A DNA stretch of 64,000 nt from Pedobacter namyangjuensis (GTDB taxonomy: Bacteria; Bacteroidota; Bacteroidia; Sphingobacteriales; Sphingobacteriaceae), in assembly GCF_003313325.1 (NCBI RefSeq), contig NZ_QMHQ01000005.1, forward strand, positions 120,880-184,879, given 5' to 3'. Position 1 is the stretch's first letter. Each line of letters begins with the position of its first letter. Shown in pieces: positions 1 through 8,034 of the stretch. The translations under genes and the position numbers were made by a program. The notes beneath the pieces were generated by a model. That model ran no database searches. It was not told the DNA's origin and worked only from the letters and a program-made list of their open reading frames with translations.

Positions 1-768
1 GCAAAGCTCGGTTACAAATTGGTTTGGGCCGATGAATTTAATAAAGATGGCAAAGTAGATTCTGCCAAATGGAAATTTGAGAAAGGTTTTGTAAGAAACC
101 AGGAGTTACAATGGTACCAAGAAGATAATGCCTGGCAAGAGAACGGCGTGCTGGTAATTGAGGCTAGAAAAGAAAACAAACCTAATCCTAAATACAAAGA
201 AGATAGCAAACATTGGGCAAACAGTAGAAAAAACATCGAATACAGTTCGGCAAGTATAAATACCGGCGGTAAACACAGTTGGCAGTATGGTAGGTTTGTA
301 ATGCGAGGCAAAATAGATATCAGTGATGGTCTTTGGCCAGCATGGTGGACACTGGGTGTAAAAAACCAATGGCCGTCAAACGGCGAGATAGACATTATGG
401 AATACTATAAAAAGAAACTTTTGGCAAACATCGCCATTGGCACAAATAAACAATACAACGCCCATTGGTTTAGCAATACAAAAGACATTAATGAATTAGG
501 CGGTAAAGAATGGGCATCTAAATTCCACATTTGGCGCATGGATTGGGACGAAGAAGCAATCTCGCTTTATGTAGACGATGTTTTATTAAACAAAGTTGAA
601 ATGAGCAAACTTAACAACAGAGATGCCAAAGGCGATAATCCGTTTAAACAGCCACATTACATGCTGTTAGATTTAGCTATGGGCGGGTTAAATGGTGGCG
701 AGTTAAACGATACGAAATTCCCAAATCGTTACGAAGTGGACTATGTAAGAGTATATCAGAAAAAATAA
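1..768 (+). CDS. Glycoside hydrolase family 16 protein, 5'-truncated by window edge
   Basis: The reading frame is open from base 1 and stops at 766-768, so the true start and any signal peptide lie outside the window. The visible ~255 residues form most of a GH16 beta-jelly-roll. The diagnostic motif GEIDIMEY at about 379-408 contains the two catalytic glutamates (codons 385-387 and 400-402, nucleophile and acid/base of the E-[IL]-D-x-x-E signature). GH16 enzymes are retaining endo-beta-1,3/1,4-glucanases or galactanases; the substrate cannot be fixed from sequence. The WPAWWTLG stretch before the motif and the terminal beta-strand VDYVRVYQ are also typical of laminarinase-like members. GH97 follows after 4 bp, so the two are probably co-transcribed, probably as part of a polysaccharide-utilisation locus extending to the left. 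Confidence 0.9.
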   Translation, partial: AKLGYKLVWADEFNKDGKVDSAKWKFEKGFVRNQELQWYQEDNAWQENGVLVIEARKENKPNPKYKEDSKHWANSRKNIEYSSASINTGGKHSWQYGRFVMRGKIDISDGLWPAWWTLGVKNQWPSNGEIDIMEYYKKKLLANIAIGTNKQYNAHWFSNTKDINELGGKEWASKFHIWRMDWDEEAISLYVDDVLLNKVEMSKLNNRDAKGDNPFKQPHYMLLDLAMGGLNGGELNDTKFPNRYEVDYVRVYQKK

Positions 769-772
769 TATA

Positions 773-2701
773 ATGAGAACAAAACTAATTTTAGCCGTAT
801 TAGCCGTGCTGTTTTCTGTTAGGATAACAAATGGCCAAACCCAAAACATTTCTAGCCCTAACAAACAGTTATTGGTCGAGTTATTTAACAATCCTGATGG
901 CACCTTAAGCTACTCGGTAAAACGCAAAGGAAAACTTGTTCTGGCAAGTTCAGATTTAGGCTTAACTACCAACACAACTTCTTTTAAAAGCATTGCTTTC
1001 GTGAGTGCATCAAAAATTACTGCAGTAAGCGATAAGTATAGCCTGCTTCACGGAAAAAAGGCCAATGTTATTTACAAAGCCAACAAAAGGACTTTCACTT
1101 ATGCCAATGAAGCCAAAAAGAAAATCGATATTGTTTTTCAGGTTTCCGACGATGCGGTTGCCTTTAAATATCTATTGGCAGATCAAGCTGGTTTAGGTAA
1201 AGAAATTGCCGACGAGCTAACCACATTTAACTTTCCTGAAAAAACCAAAACTTGGTTGCAACCTATGCAGGTTTCTAAAACCGGATGGGAGCAAACCAAC
1301 CCGGCTTACGAAGAACATTATAATGTAGCTGTAGATGTGGCAAAAGTTATAGATTATAAAACTGGATGGGTTTATCCGGCACTTTACCAAACAGAAAATA
1401 CTTATAGTTTAGTTACCGAAGCTGGATTAGACGGAACTTATTGCGCTACAAGATTACTTTCTTCGCCAAGCAAACCGGGCAACTTTAAAATTGGTTTTCC
1501 AGACCCAAGAGAAATTTTTCCGGGCAAAGCTTTATTGCCTCAAATTACGTTTCCTTTTGCATCGCCTTGGCGTGTAATTGCCATAGGCGATTTAAAAACT
1601 GTGGTAGAATCTACCGCCGGAACCGATTTGGCTAAGCCATCTCAACTAAAAGATTTAAGTTATATTAAACCAGGTAATTCTTCATGGAGTTGGATAAACT
1701 CTAAAGACGATTTTATAATTTATAAAGAGCAGAAAAAATACATTGATTTTGCTGCCGATATGAATTGGCAATATTGCTTAATAGATGTTAACTGGGATAA
1801 AAATATCGGTTACGAAAAAATGAAAGAGCTAGCCGATTATGCAAAAACTAAAAATGTTGGTTTATTACTTTGGTACAATTCTGCAGGTGATTGGAACACC
1901 GTAAAATATACGCCTAAAAACTTGTTAACTACGCAGCAAAGTCGCGTTAAAGAGTTTGCTCGTTTACAAGAAATGGGTATTAAAGGTGTTAAAATCGATT
2001 TCTTTGGTGGCGATGGACAATCCGTTATTCAATATTACGTCGATATTTTAAATGATGCTGCAAATGCTGGTTTAATGGTCAACTTCCACGGTGCAACGTT
2101 ACCAAGAGGCTGGGCAAGAACTTATCCAAATTTGTTAACGGCTGAAGCTGTTCGTGGTTACGAAAATGTAACTTTTACGCAAAAAGATGCAGATAAGGAA
2201 GCAGAGTTTTGTACCGTTTTGCCTTACGCACGTAATGCATTCGATCCGATGGATTATACACCGATGAACCTGTACAAAAACCCATCAAATGTACAGCGTA
2301 AAACCAGCGGTGCTTTTCAATTAGCACTTTCTGTTTTGTTTACTTCCGGTCTGCAACATTTCGCCGAATCTCCAGAAGGAATGGCAAAAATACCGGAAAA
2401 TGTACAAGCTTATGTTAAATCAATCCCTACAAAATGGGATGATGTTAAATTTATTGATGGCATACCCGGCGAATTTGCTGTTATTGCCAGAAAAGCAGGT
2501 GGCAAGTGGTATGTTGGTGGTATAACTAACAAATCTGCTCAGAAAATCAATCTAAATTTAGCACAGTTTGCGGGTAAAAATGCAACCCTGTATTTAGACG
2601 GAAAAGAAAAATATACTTGGGATGTTAAAGCTATTCCGGCGAAAGAAAATCTGAATTTTACCATAGAGCCGTCTTCGGGTTTCGTAGTGGTAGTTGAGTA
2701 A
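773..2701 (+). CDS. Glycoside hydrolase family 97 (SusB-like, probable retaining alpha-galactosidase)
   Basis: 642 residues with an N-terminal signal peptide (about 1-21), the GH97 N-terminal beta-sandwich (about 25-280), a TIM-barrel (about 285-560) and a C-terminal beta domain. Established: GH97 contains inverting alpha-glucosidases (two Glu) and retaining alpha-galactosidases (Asp nucleophile). Seen here: GVKIDFFGGD places Asp409 at the end of a barrel strand where retaining members carry the nucleophile, and LLTAEAVRGYE offers Glu458 as acid/base. This favours the retaining alpha-galactosidase type, an inference from memory of the family. The ATG at 773 lies 4 bp after the GH16 stop. A strong hairpin follows (2727-2770), so GH16-GH97 looks like the end of one transcription unit. 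Probably periplasmic. Confidence 0.88.
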   Translation: MRTKLILAVLAVLFSVRITNGQTQNISSPNKQLLVELFNNPDGTLSYSVKRKGKLVLASSDLGLTTNTTSFKSIAFVSASKITAVSDKYSLLHGKKANVIYKANKRTFTYANEAKKKIDIVFQVSDDAVAFKYLLADQAGLGKEIADELTTFNFPEKTKTWLQPMQVSKTGWEQTNPAYEEHYNVAVDVAKVIDYKTGWVYPALYQTENTYSLVTEAGLDGTYCATRLLSSPSKPGNFKIGFPDPREIFPGKALLPQITFPFASPWRVIAIGDLKTVVESTAGTDLAKPSQLKDLSYIKPGNSSWSWINSKDDFIIYKEQKKYIDFAADMNWQYCLIDVNWDKNIGYEKMKELADYAKTKNVGLLLWYNSAGDWNTVKYTPKNLLTTQQSRVKEFARLQEMGIKGVKIDFFGGDGQSVIQYYVDILNDAANAGLMVNFHGATLPRGWARTYPNLLTAEAVRGYENVTFTQKDADKEAEFCTVLPYARNAFDPMDYTPMNLYKNPSNVQRKTSGAFQLALSVLFTSGLQHFAESPEGMAKIPENVQAYVKSIPTKWDDVKFIDGIPGEFAVIARKAGGKWYVGGITNKSAQKINLNLAQFAGKNATLYLDGKEKYTWDVKAIPAKENLNFTIEPSSGFVVVVE

Positions 2702-2726
2702 ATATTATTATAACAGATCAATTTGC

Positions 2727-2770
2727 TAGGCTCAGGATATCAAAATTTAAAAACCTGAGCCTATTTAATT
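2727..2770 (+). terminator. Rho-independent terminator-like hairpin after GH97
   Basis: Perfect 10-bp inverted repeat TAGGCTCAGG (2727-2736) and CCTGAGCCTA (2754-2763), followed by a T-rich stretch. It separates the GH16-GH97 unit from the PL11-CE12 unit. Confidence 0.7.
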
Positions 2771-2813
2771 TTCAGTAAGTAACCAATAATCATTTAATTA
2801 AAAAACAACGTTG

Positions 2814-4706
2814 ATGCAGAAAAAAATCTACTTTATGTTCACGCTACTTTTAGCTGTTTTTGGTGCTTTTGCCCAAAGGCAAATGGAGTTTTTAGATAGA
2901 GGTTTAGTTGCTATCGCAAATGGTAAAGACGTTGCGATTAGCTGGCGTTCTTTAGTTACAGACGCAGAAAAAACTGCGTTTAATGTTTATCGAACTACGG
3001 ATGGAAAAACTGTAAAACTAAATCAACAACCACTTATTGAAGCAACATTTTTTAATGATGCTAAGGTAGATCAGACTAAAAAACAGATTTATTTTGTAAA
3101 AACGGTTTTAGCTGGTAAGGAAAAAGAAAAGAGCAAAGGGTTTGTTGTAGCAGCTAATTCAAAACCTTATTTATCTATCAAACTACAAACGCCAAATGGT
3201 TACTCTCCAAATGATGCTTCAGTTGCAGACTTAGATGGCGACGGAGAATACGAAATCGTGCTCCATCAAGTTGGAAGATCAAAAGACAACAGTCAATCTG
3301 GGGTTACAGATCCGCCAATTTTTCAGGCTTATAAATTAGATGGAACTTTGTTATGGTCAATTAATCTTGGCAAAAACATTCGCGAAGGTGCGCATTACAC
3401 GCAGTTTATGGTTTACGATTTCGACGGTGATGGGCGTGCGGAGATAGCCATGAAAACCGCCGACGGAACAATCGATGGAAAAGGAATAGCCATTGGCGAT
3501 ACCACCAAAGACTATAGAAATAGTGCTGGTTATATTTTAGCCGGACCAGAATATTTAACCATGTTTGATGGTTTGACAGGTGCCGCACTTTCTACGGTTA
3601 AATATAATCCGCCTAGGCATCCCGAGACAGAAAATCCAACTTCCGATCAATTGAAAAAACTTTGGGGCGATGGTTATGGTAATAGAATGGACCGCTTTTT
3701 AGGTGGCGTTGCCTACCTTAATGGTAAAACGCCTAGCTTAATTATGGCTCGCGGTTATTATACCAGAGCGGTTATTGCAGCTTGGAATTTTGTAAACAAA
3801 AAATTAGTTCCGGTTTGGGTTTTTGATAGCGAAGATGGTACGCCCGGCAACAAAGCTTACAGCGGACAAGGAAATCACAGTTTAACCGTAGCCGACGTTG
3901 ATGGAGATGGAAAAGACGAAATTGTTTATGGTGCAATGACGATTGACGATAATGGTAAAGGATTGTATTCTACAGGAATTGGACACGGTGATGCCTTGCA
4001 TGTTTCAGATTTAGATCCGAATAGGCCAGGTTTAGAAGTTTTTGACATTCAGGAACGTTTTGATGATGCTGGCGCAAGTTTTAGAGATGCTAAAACCGGA
4101 GAAGTGATTTGGAAAAAGCCATCGGTTAAAGCTGGTGATGATGGCGAAGGACCAGGCAGAGGTTTATCGTTGAATATCGATCCGAGGTATGACGGTGCAG
4201 AATCTTGGGTAGCAGGAGCTGGAATTACCGGGATATTCGACGTAAAGGGAAACAAAATTGCCAACAACACGCCTCCTTGCAATATGGGAATTTATTGGGA
4301 TGGAGATTTGCTAAGCGAGATTTTAAATGGTACAAAAATAGATAAATGGGACTACCTTAACGAAAAAACAAAACTGCTTTTAAATACAGCAGACTTTAAT
4401 TGTGCAAGTAATAATGGTACAAAAGCTACACCCACTTTGGTGGCAGATTTATTTGGCGATTGGCGTGAAGAAGTAATTTATAAAACAACTGATAACCAGG
4501 AGTTGAGGATTTTTACTACTGCAATTCCAACTAAGCACAAACTGTATAGCTTAATGCAAAACCCACAGTATAGGTTAAGTATTGCTTGGCAAAATGTGGC
4601 CTATAACCAACCGCCACATACAGATTATTACATGGATGAAACCATGAAAAAGCCTTCGTTACCAAATATCAAGATCGTAAATCCTACAAAAAACATTAAA
4701 AAATGA
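2814..4706 (+). CDS. Rhamnogalacturonan lyase, polysaccharide lyase family 11
   Basis: 630 residues from the ATG at 2814 (a TTG directly before it would add one residue). A signal peptide covers about 1-20 and ends FGAFAQ. The rest matches the PL11 rhamnogalacturonan lyase layout: an N-terminal beta-domain (about 22-115), then an eight-bladed propeller with repeated calcium-binding motifs (DLDGDGEYEIV, DFDGDGRAEIA, DVDGDGKDEIV), and LFGDWREEVIYKT near the C terminus. PL11 enzymes cleave the rhamnose-galacturonate backbone of rhamnogalacturonan-I by beta-elimination (YesW/YesX type). The stop codon overlaps the ATG of the next gene by 4 bp (ATGA), giving translational coupling with the CE12 esterase, a functionally sensible pair because acetyl groups block lyase action. 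Confidence 0.93.
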   Translation: MQKKIYFMFTLLLAVFGAFAQRQMEFLDRGLVAIANGKDVAISWRSLVTDAEKTAFNVYRTTDGKTVKLNQQPLIEATFFNDAKVDQTKKQIYFVKTVLAGKEKEKSKGFVVAANSKPYLSIKLQTPNGYSPNDASVADLDGDGEYEIVLHQVGRSKDNSQSGVTDPPIFQAYKLDGTLLWSINLGKNIREGAHYTQFMVYDFDGDGRAEIAMKTADGTIDGKGIAIGDTTKDYRNSAGYILAGPEYLTMFDGLTGAALSTVKYNPPRHPETENPTSDQLKKLWGDGYGNRMDRFLGGVAYLNGKTPSLIMARGYYTRAVIAAWNFVNKKLVPVWVFDSEDGTPGNKAYSGQGNHSLTVADVDGDGKDEIVYGAMTIDDNGKGLYSTGIGHGDALHVSDLDPNRPGLEVFDIQERFDDAGASFRDAKTGEVIWKKPSVKAGDDGEGPGRGLSLNIDPRYDGAESWVAGAGITGIFDVKGNKIANNTPPCNMGIYWDGDLLSEILNGTKIDKWDYLNEKTKLLLNTADFNCASNNGTKATPTLVADLFGDWREEVIYKTTDNQELRIFTTAIPTKHKLYSLMQNPQYRLSIAWQNVAYNQPPHTDYYMDETMKKPSLPNIKIVNPTKNIKK

Positions 4707-5470
4707 GTAATCTTAAATTAGTCGCTTTAACTGTCTTAGTTGCATTTTCTTTTATCGCTTTGCAGCAAAAACCTGTGGTTTATATTATTGGCGATTCTAC
4801 AGTTAAAAATGGAACCGGAACGGCAGAAAATAGTCAGTGGGGTTGGGGAAGTGTAATTCAAAATCATTTCGACACAACAAAAGTAAGTGTAGAAAATCAT
4901 GCAATTGGCGGCAGAAGTAGCCGTACGTTTATAAATGAGGGAAGATGGGACAAAATTTTAGCAAAGCTGAAAAAAGGCGATTACGTGTTAATCCAATTTG
5001 GACACAACGATGCCGGACCGTTAGACGACACCGCAAGAGCAAGGGGAAGTATTAGAGGAATCGGCGAAGAGAGCAAAGTGATTTTTAATCCGAAGCTAAA
5101 AATGCAGGAAGAGGTATTTACCTACGGACATTATTTGCGTAAATACATTGCAGATGCGAAGGCAAAAGGTGCAATTCCCATTATCTGTTCTCCAGTTGCC
5201 AGAAACGGCTGGAAAGACGGTAAAGTAAATGGGACTGACTATGCGGTTTGGGCAAAAGAGGTAGCCGATAAACAACAAGCTTTTTTCTTGCCATTGAATG
5301 AGATTATTAGAAAAAAATACGAAGAATTAGGCTCAGATAAGGTAAAGTTGTTCTTCCCAACCGATCAAACGCATACAAACAAGAATGGGGCAATTTTAAA
5401 TGCTGCATTAGTAGCAAACGGTTTAAAAGAAGTGCCTAATTGCGATATTAAACAGTACTTACTGCCTTAA
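4703..5470 (+). CDS. Rhamnogalacturonan acetylesterase, carbohydrate esterase family 12 (SGNH hydrolase)
   Basis: 255 residues with a hydrophobic N terminus (about 3-20) that should direct export. SGNH blocks are visible: block I IIGDSTV with nucleophile Ser32, block II Gly around 69-70 (AIGGRSS), block III QFGHNDAG with Asn102, and block V FPTDQTHTN with Asp221 and His224. This spacing and the GDST form match CE12 enzymes such as RhgT/YesT, which deacetylate rhamnogalacturonan. It overlaps the PL11 gene by 4 bp, and the two should act together on acetylated RG-I. Confidence 0.92.
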   Translation: MSNLKLVALTVLVAFSFIALQQKPVVYIIGDSTVKNGTGTAENSQWGWGSVIQNHFDTTKVSVENHAIGGRSSRTFINEGRWDKILAKLKKGDYVLIQFGHNDAGPLDDTARARGSIRGIGEESKVIFNPKLKMQEEVFTYGHYLRKYIADAKAKGAIPIICSPVARNGWKDGKVNGTDYAVWAKEVADKQQAFFLPLNEIIRKKYEELGSDKVKLFFPTDQTHTNKNGAILNAALVANGLKEVPNCDIKQYLLP

Positions 5471-5569
5471 TAACAAACTATATCATCGTAAATAAACCAT
5501 TTGTTTACAGATATTAACGAGCTTTTGTTTTCGCTTTAAGTCGTGTTTTTTTAATAATACATTTGATTT

Positions 5570-8026
5570 ATGACAACTTTATCGCATTTCAAAAGCTTGT
5601 TTTTTATTGCCATTATTTTGCTGTCGCAAGTAGCTTTAGCGCAAAACAGAACAACTTATACTTTAGAAAAAAATTGGAAGTTTAGCAAAGGAGACCATCT
5701 AGAAGCTATTGCTAACAATTTTAATGATAGCAAGTGGGAAACCGTTACTGTACCGCATGATTGGGCAATTAAAGGTCCTTTTGATGGGCAGAACGACAGC
5801 CAAAATGTGCAAATTGAACAGAATGGAGAAAAGCAGGCATCTGTTAAAACTGGTCGTACCGGCGGATTGCCTTTTGTAGGTAAAGGTTTTTACCGAAATA
5901 CTTTTACGGCGCCGGCTTTTAAGAAAGGCAAAAAGGCTGTTGTACTTATAGATGGCGCAATGAGTTATCCGGTGGTTTACCTAAACGGTAAAAAAGTTGG
6001 ACATTGGGCATACGGATACAACTCGTTTTCTATAGATGTTACCGACCAAATGGTAGAAGGTAAAAATACAATTGCAGTTAGTTTAGAGAATAAAAAAGAG
6101 GCTTCTAGATGGTATCCAGGCGCTGGACTTTATAGAAACGTTCACGTAATTATTACCGAAGATGTAAATGTGCCAGTTTGGGGAACTTACATTACCACGC
6201 CAGAAATTAATAAAGATTTTGCGAAAGTTAATATCAAAACAAAAATTGATTTTCCGGCAGGAAAGAAAGCAACTTTAAAGCTAAAAACAGAAATTAAAAA
6301 TGCCAAAGGCGAAGTTGTCTCTACATTTACCTCGTTATTACCGCCTACAGATAGCGAATTTGAGCAGGTTTTGGTTGTTAAAAAGCCTGAACTTTGGTCG
6401 CCAGAAAAACCTAGTTTGTATTATGCACATTCGAAAGTTTATGAAGGCGAAGTTTTAAAAGATGAATATACCACTCGCTTTGGTATCAGAACCATAAAGT
6501 ACGAAGCAGAGAAAGGCTTTTCGTTAAATGGAGAAATTCGCAAATTTAAAGGGGTTTGCAACCACCATGATTTAGGTCCGCTTGGCGCTGCGGTTAATGT
6601 AGCTGCATTACGTCGTCAACTAATAATGCTAAAAGATATGGGTTGCGATGCCATTCGTACTTCGCATAATATGCCTACACCAGAGTTGGTTCAGCTTTGC
6701 GATGAGTTGGGTTTTATGATGATGGTAGAATCTTTTGACGAGTGGAAAGCGCCGAAGGTTCGTAACGGCTACAGTCACTTATTCGACGAATGGGCGGAGA
6801 AAGACGTAATAAACATGATCCACGCAAACAGAAATAGTCCTTGCGTAATTATGTGGAGCATTGGCAATGAAGTTCCTGATCAATCTACCAAAAATGGAAA
6901 CAAAATCTTAAAATTTTTACAGGATATCTGTCATCGCGAAGATCCAACTAGACCTGTAACCATTGGTATGGACAGAATTAAAGATGCGCTAGATAATAAT
7001 TTCGCTTCTATTTTAGATGTTCCCGGATTTAATTATAAGCCACATTGGTACGAAAATGCTTACAGTCGTTTGCCACAAGGGTTTATATTAGGAACAGAAA
7101 CAGCATCAACAGTAAGCTCCAGAGGTGTTTACAAGTTCCCGGTTGAGTTTGCAAAAATGAAAATGTACGATGATAACCAAAGTTCATCATACGATTTCGA
7201 ATATTGTAACTGGTCGCAAATACCTGATGACGAATTTGCAAAACAAGACGATTTAAAATATGTAATTGGCGAATTTGTTTGGACCGGATTTGACTATTTA
7301 GGAGAACCAACTCCTTACGATGAGAAATGGCCATCGCATAGCTCATATTTTGGGATTATTGATCTAGCAGGAATTCCAAAAGACCGTTATTACTTATATC
7401 GTGCAAAATGGAATACAAATTCTCCGACCTTACATTTGGTGCCACATTGGACATTTCCGGGTAGAGAAGGACAGGTAACGCCAGTGTTTGCCTACACAAA
7501 TTATCCTTCGGCCGAATTATTTATTAATGGAAAAAGCCAAGGCAAGCAAAGTAAAAACAATTCCTCTAATGCAAATCGCTATCGTTTAATGTGGAAAGAT
7601 GTTAAATATGAAGCTGGCACTTTAAAAATTGTGGCCTACGATGAGAGTGGAAAAGCAGTTGCAGAACAAACTGTTAAAACTGCAGGTAAACCACATCATA
7701 TTGTGTTAGAAACAGATCGTAAAACGCTAACAGCAGATGGTAAGGATTTGGCTTATATTACCGCAAGTGTGGTAGATAAAGATGGTAATTTATGTCCTGA
7801 CGCTTCAGATTTACTTTCATTTAACGTTACCGGAGCAGGTTCTTACAAGGTAGTTGCCAACGGCGATCCAACCAGTTTAGAGTTGTTCCATTTACCACAA
7901 ATGAAAGTTTTTAAAGGTAAATTGGTAGCCACTGTGCAAGCTACAGAAGTTGCAGGCAAAATAAATTTAAAAGTGAGTGGCAAAGGTTTAAAAACAGCCG
8001 ATATTGCCATCGAAAATATTAAATAG
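5570..8026 (+). CDS. Glycoside hydrolase family 2, beta-galactosidase-like, with DUF4982 and C-terminal Ig-like domains
   Basis: 818 residues: signal peptide about 1-25 (ends VALAQ), GH2 sugar-binding domain about 30-200, immunoglobulin-like domain about 200-305, TIM barrel about 310-600, a DUF4982-type domain about 615-685, and a final Ig-like domain. The acid/base is Glu434 in MWSIGNEVP. The nucleophile is Glu510 in FILGTETAS, judged by the following FVWTGFDYLGEPTPY, which aligns with the conserved FVWDW segment of LacZ. GH2 of this architecture is usually an exported beta-galactosidase; beta-glucuronidase or another specificity remains possible. In this context it may remove galactan side chains of RG-I. 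A TAcaTTTG box at 5558-5565 is only 5 bp before the ATG, so if used the mRNA would be almost leaderless. Confidence 0.88.
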   Translation: MTTLSHFKSLFFIAIILLSQVALAQNRTTYTLEKNWKFSKGDHLEAIANNFNDSKWETVTVPHDWAIKGPFDGQNDSQNVQIEQNGEKQASVKTGRTGGLPFVGKGFYRNTFTAPAFKKGKKAVVLIDGAMSYPVVYLNGKKVGHWAYGYNSFSIDVTDQMVEGKNTIAVSLENKKEASRWYPGAGLYRNVHVIITEDVNVPVWGTYITTPEINKDFAKVNIKTKIDFPAGKKATLKLKTEIKNAKGEVVSTFTSLLPPTDSEFEQVLVVKKPELWSPEKPSLYYAHSKVYEGEVLKDEYTTRFGIRTIKYEAEKGFSLNGEIRKFKGVCNHHDLGPLGAAVNVAALRRQLIMLKDMGCDAIRTSHNMPTPELVQLCDELGFMMMVESFDEWKAPKVRNGYSHLFDEWAEKDVINMIHANRNSPCVIMWSIGNEVPDQSTKNGNKILKFLQDICHREDPTRPVTIGMDRIKDALDNNFASILDVPGFNYKPHWYENAYSRLPQGFILGTETASTVSSRGVYKFPVEFAKMKMYDDNQSSSYDFEYCNWSQIPDDEFAKQDDLKYVIGEFVWTGFDYLGEPTPYDEKWPSHSSYFGIIDLAGIPKDRYYLYRAKWNTNSPTLHLVPHWTFPGREGQVTPVFAYTNYPSAELFINGKSQGKQSKNNSSNANRYRLMWKDVKYEAGTLKIVAYDESGKAVAEQTVKTAGKPHHIVLETDRKTLTADGKDLAYITASVVDKDGNLCPDASDLLSFNVTGAGSYKVVANGDPTSLELFHLPQMKVFKGKLVATVQATEVAGKINLKVSGKGLKTADIAIENIK

Positions 8027-8034
8027 TATTAAAG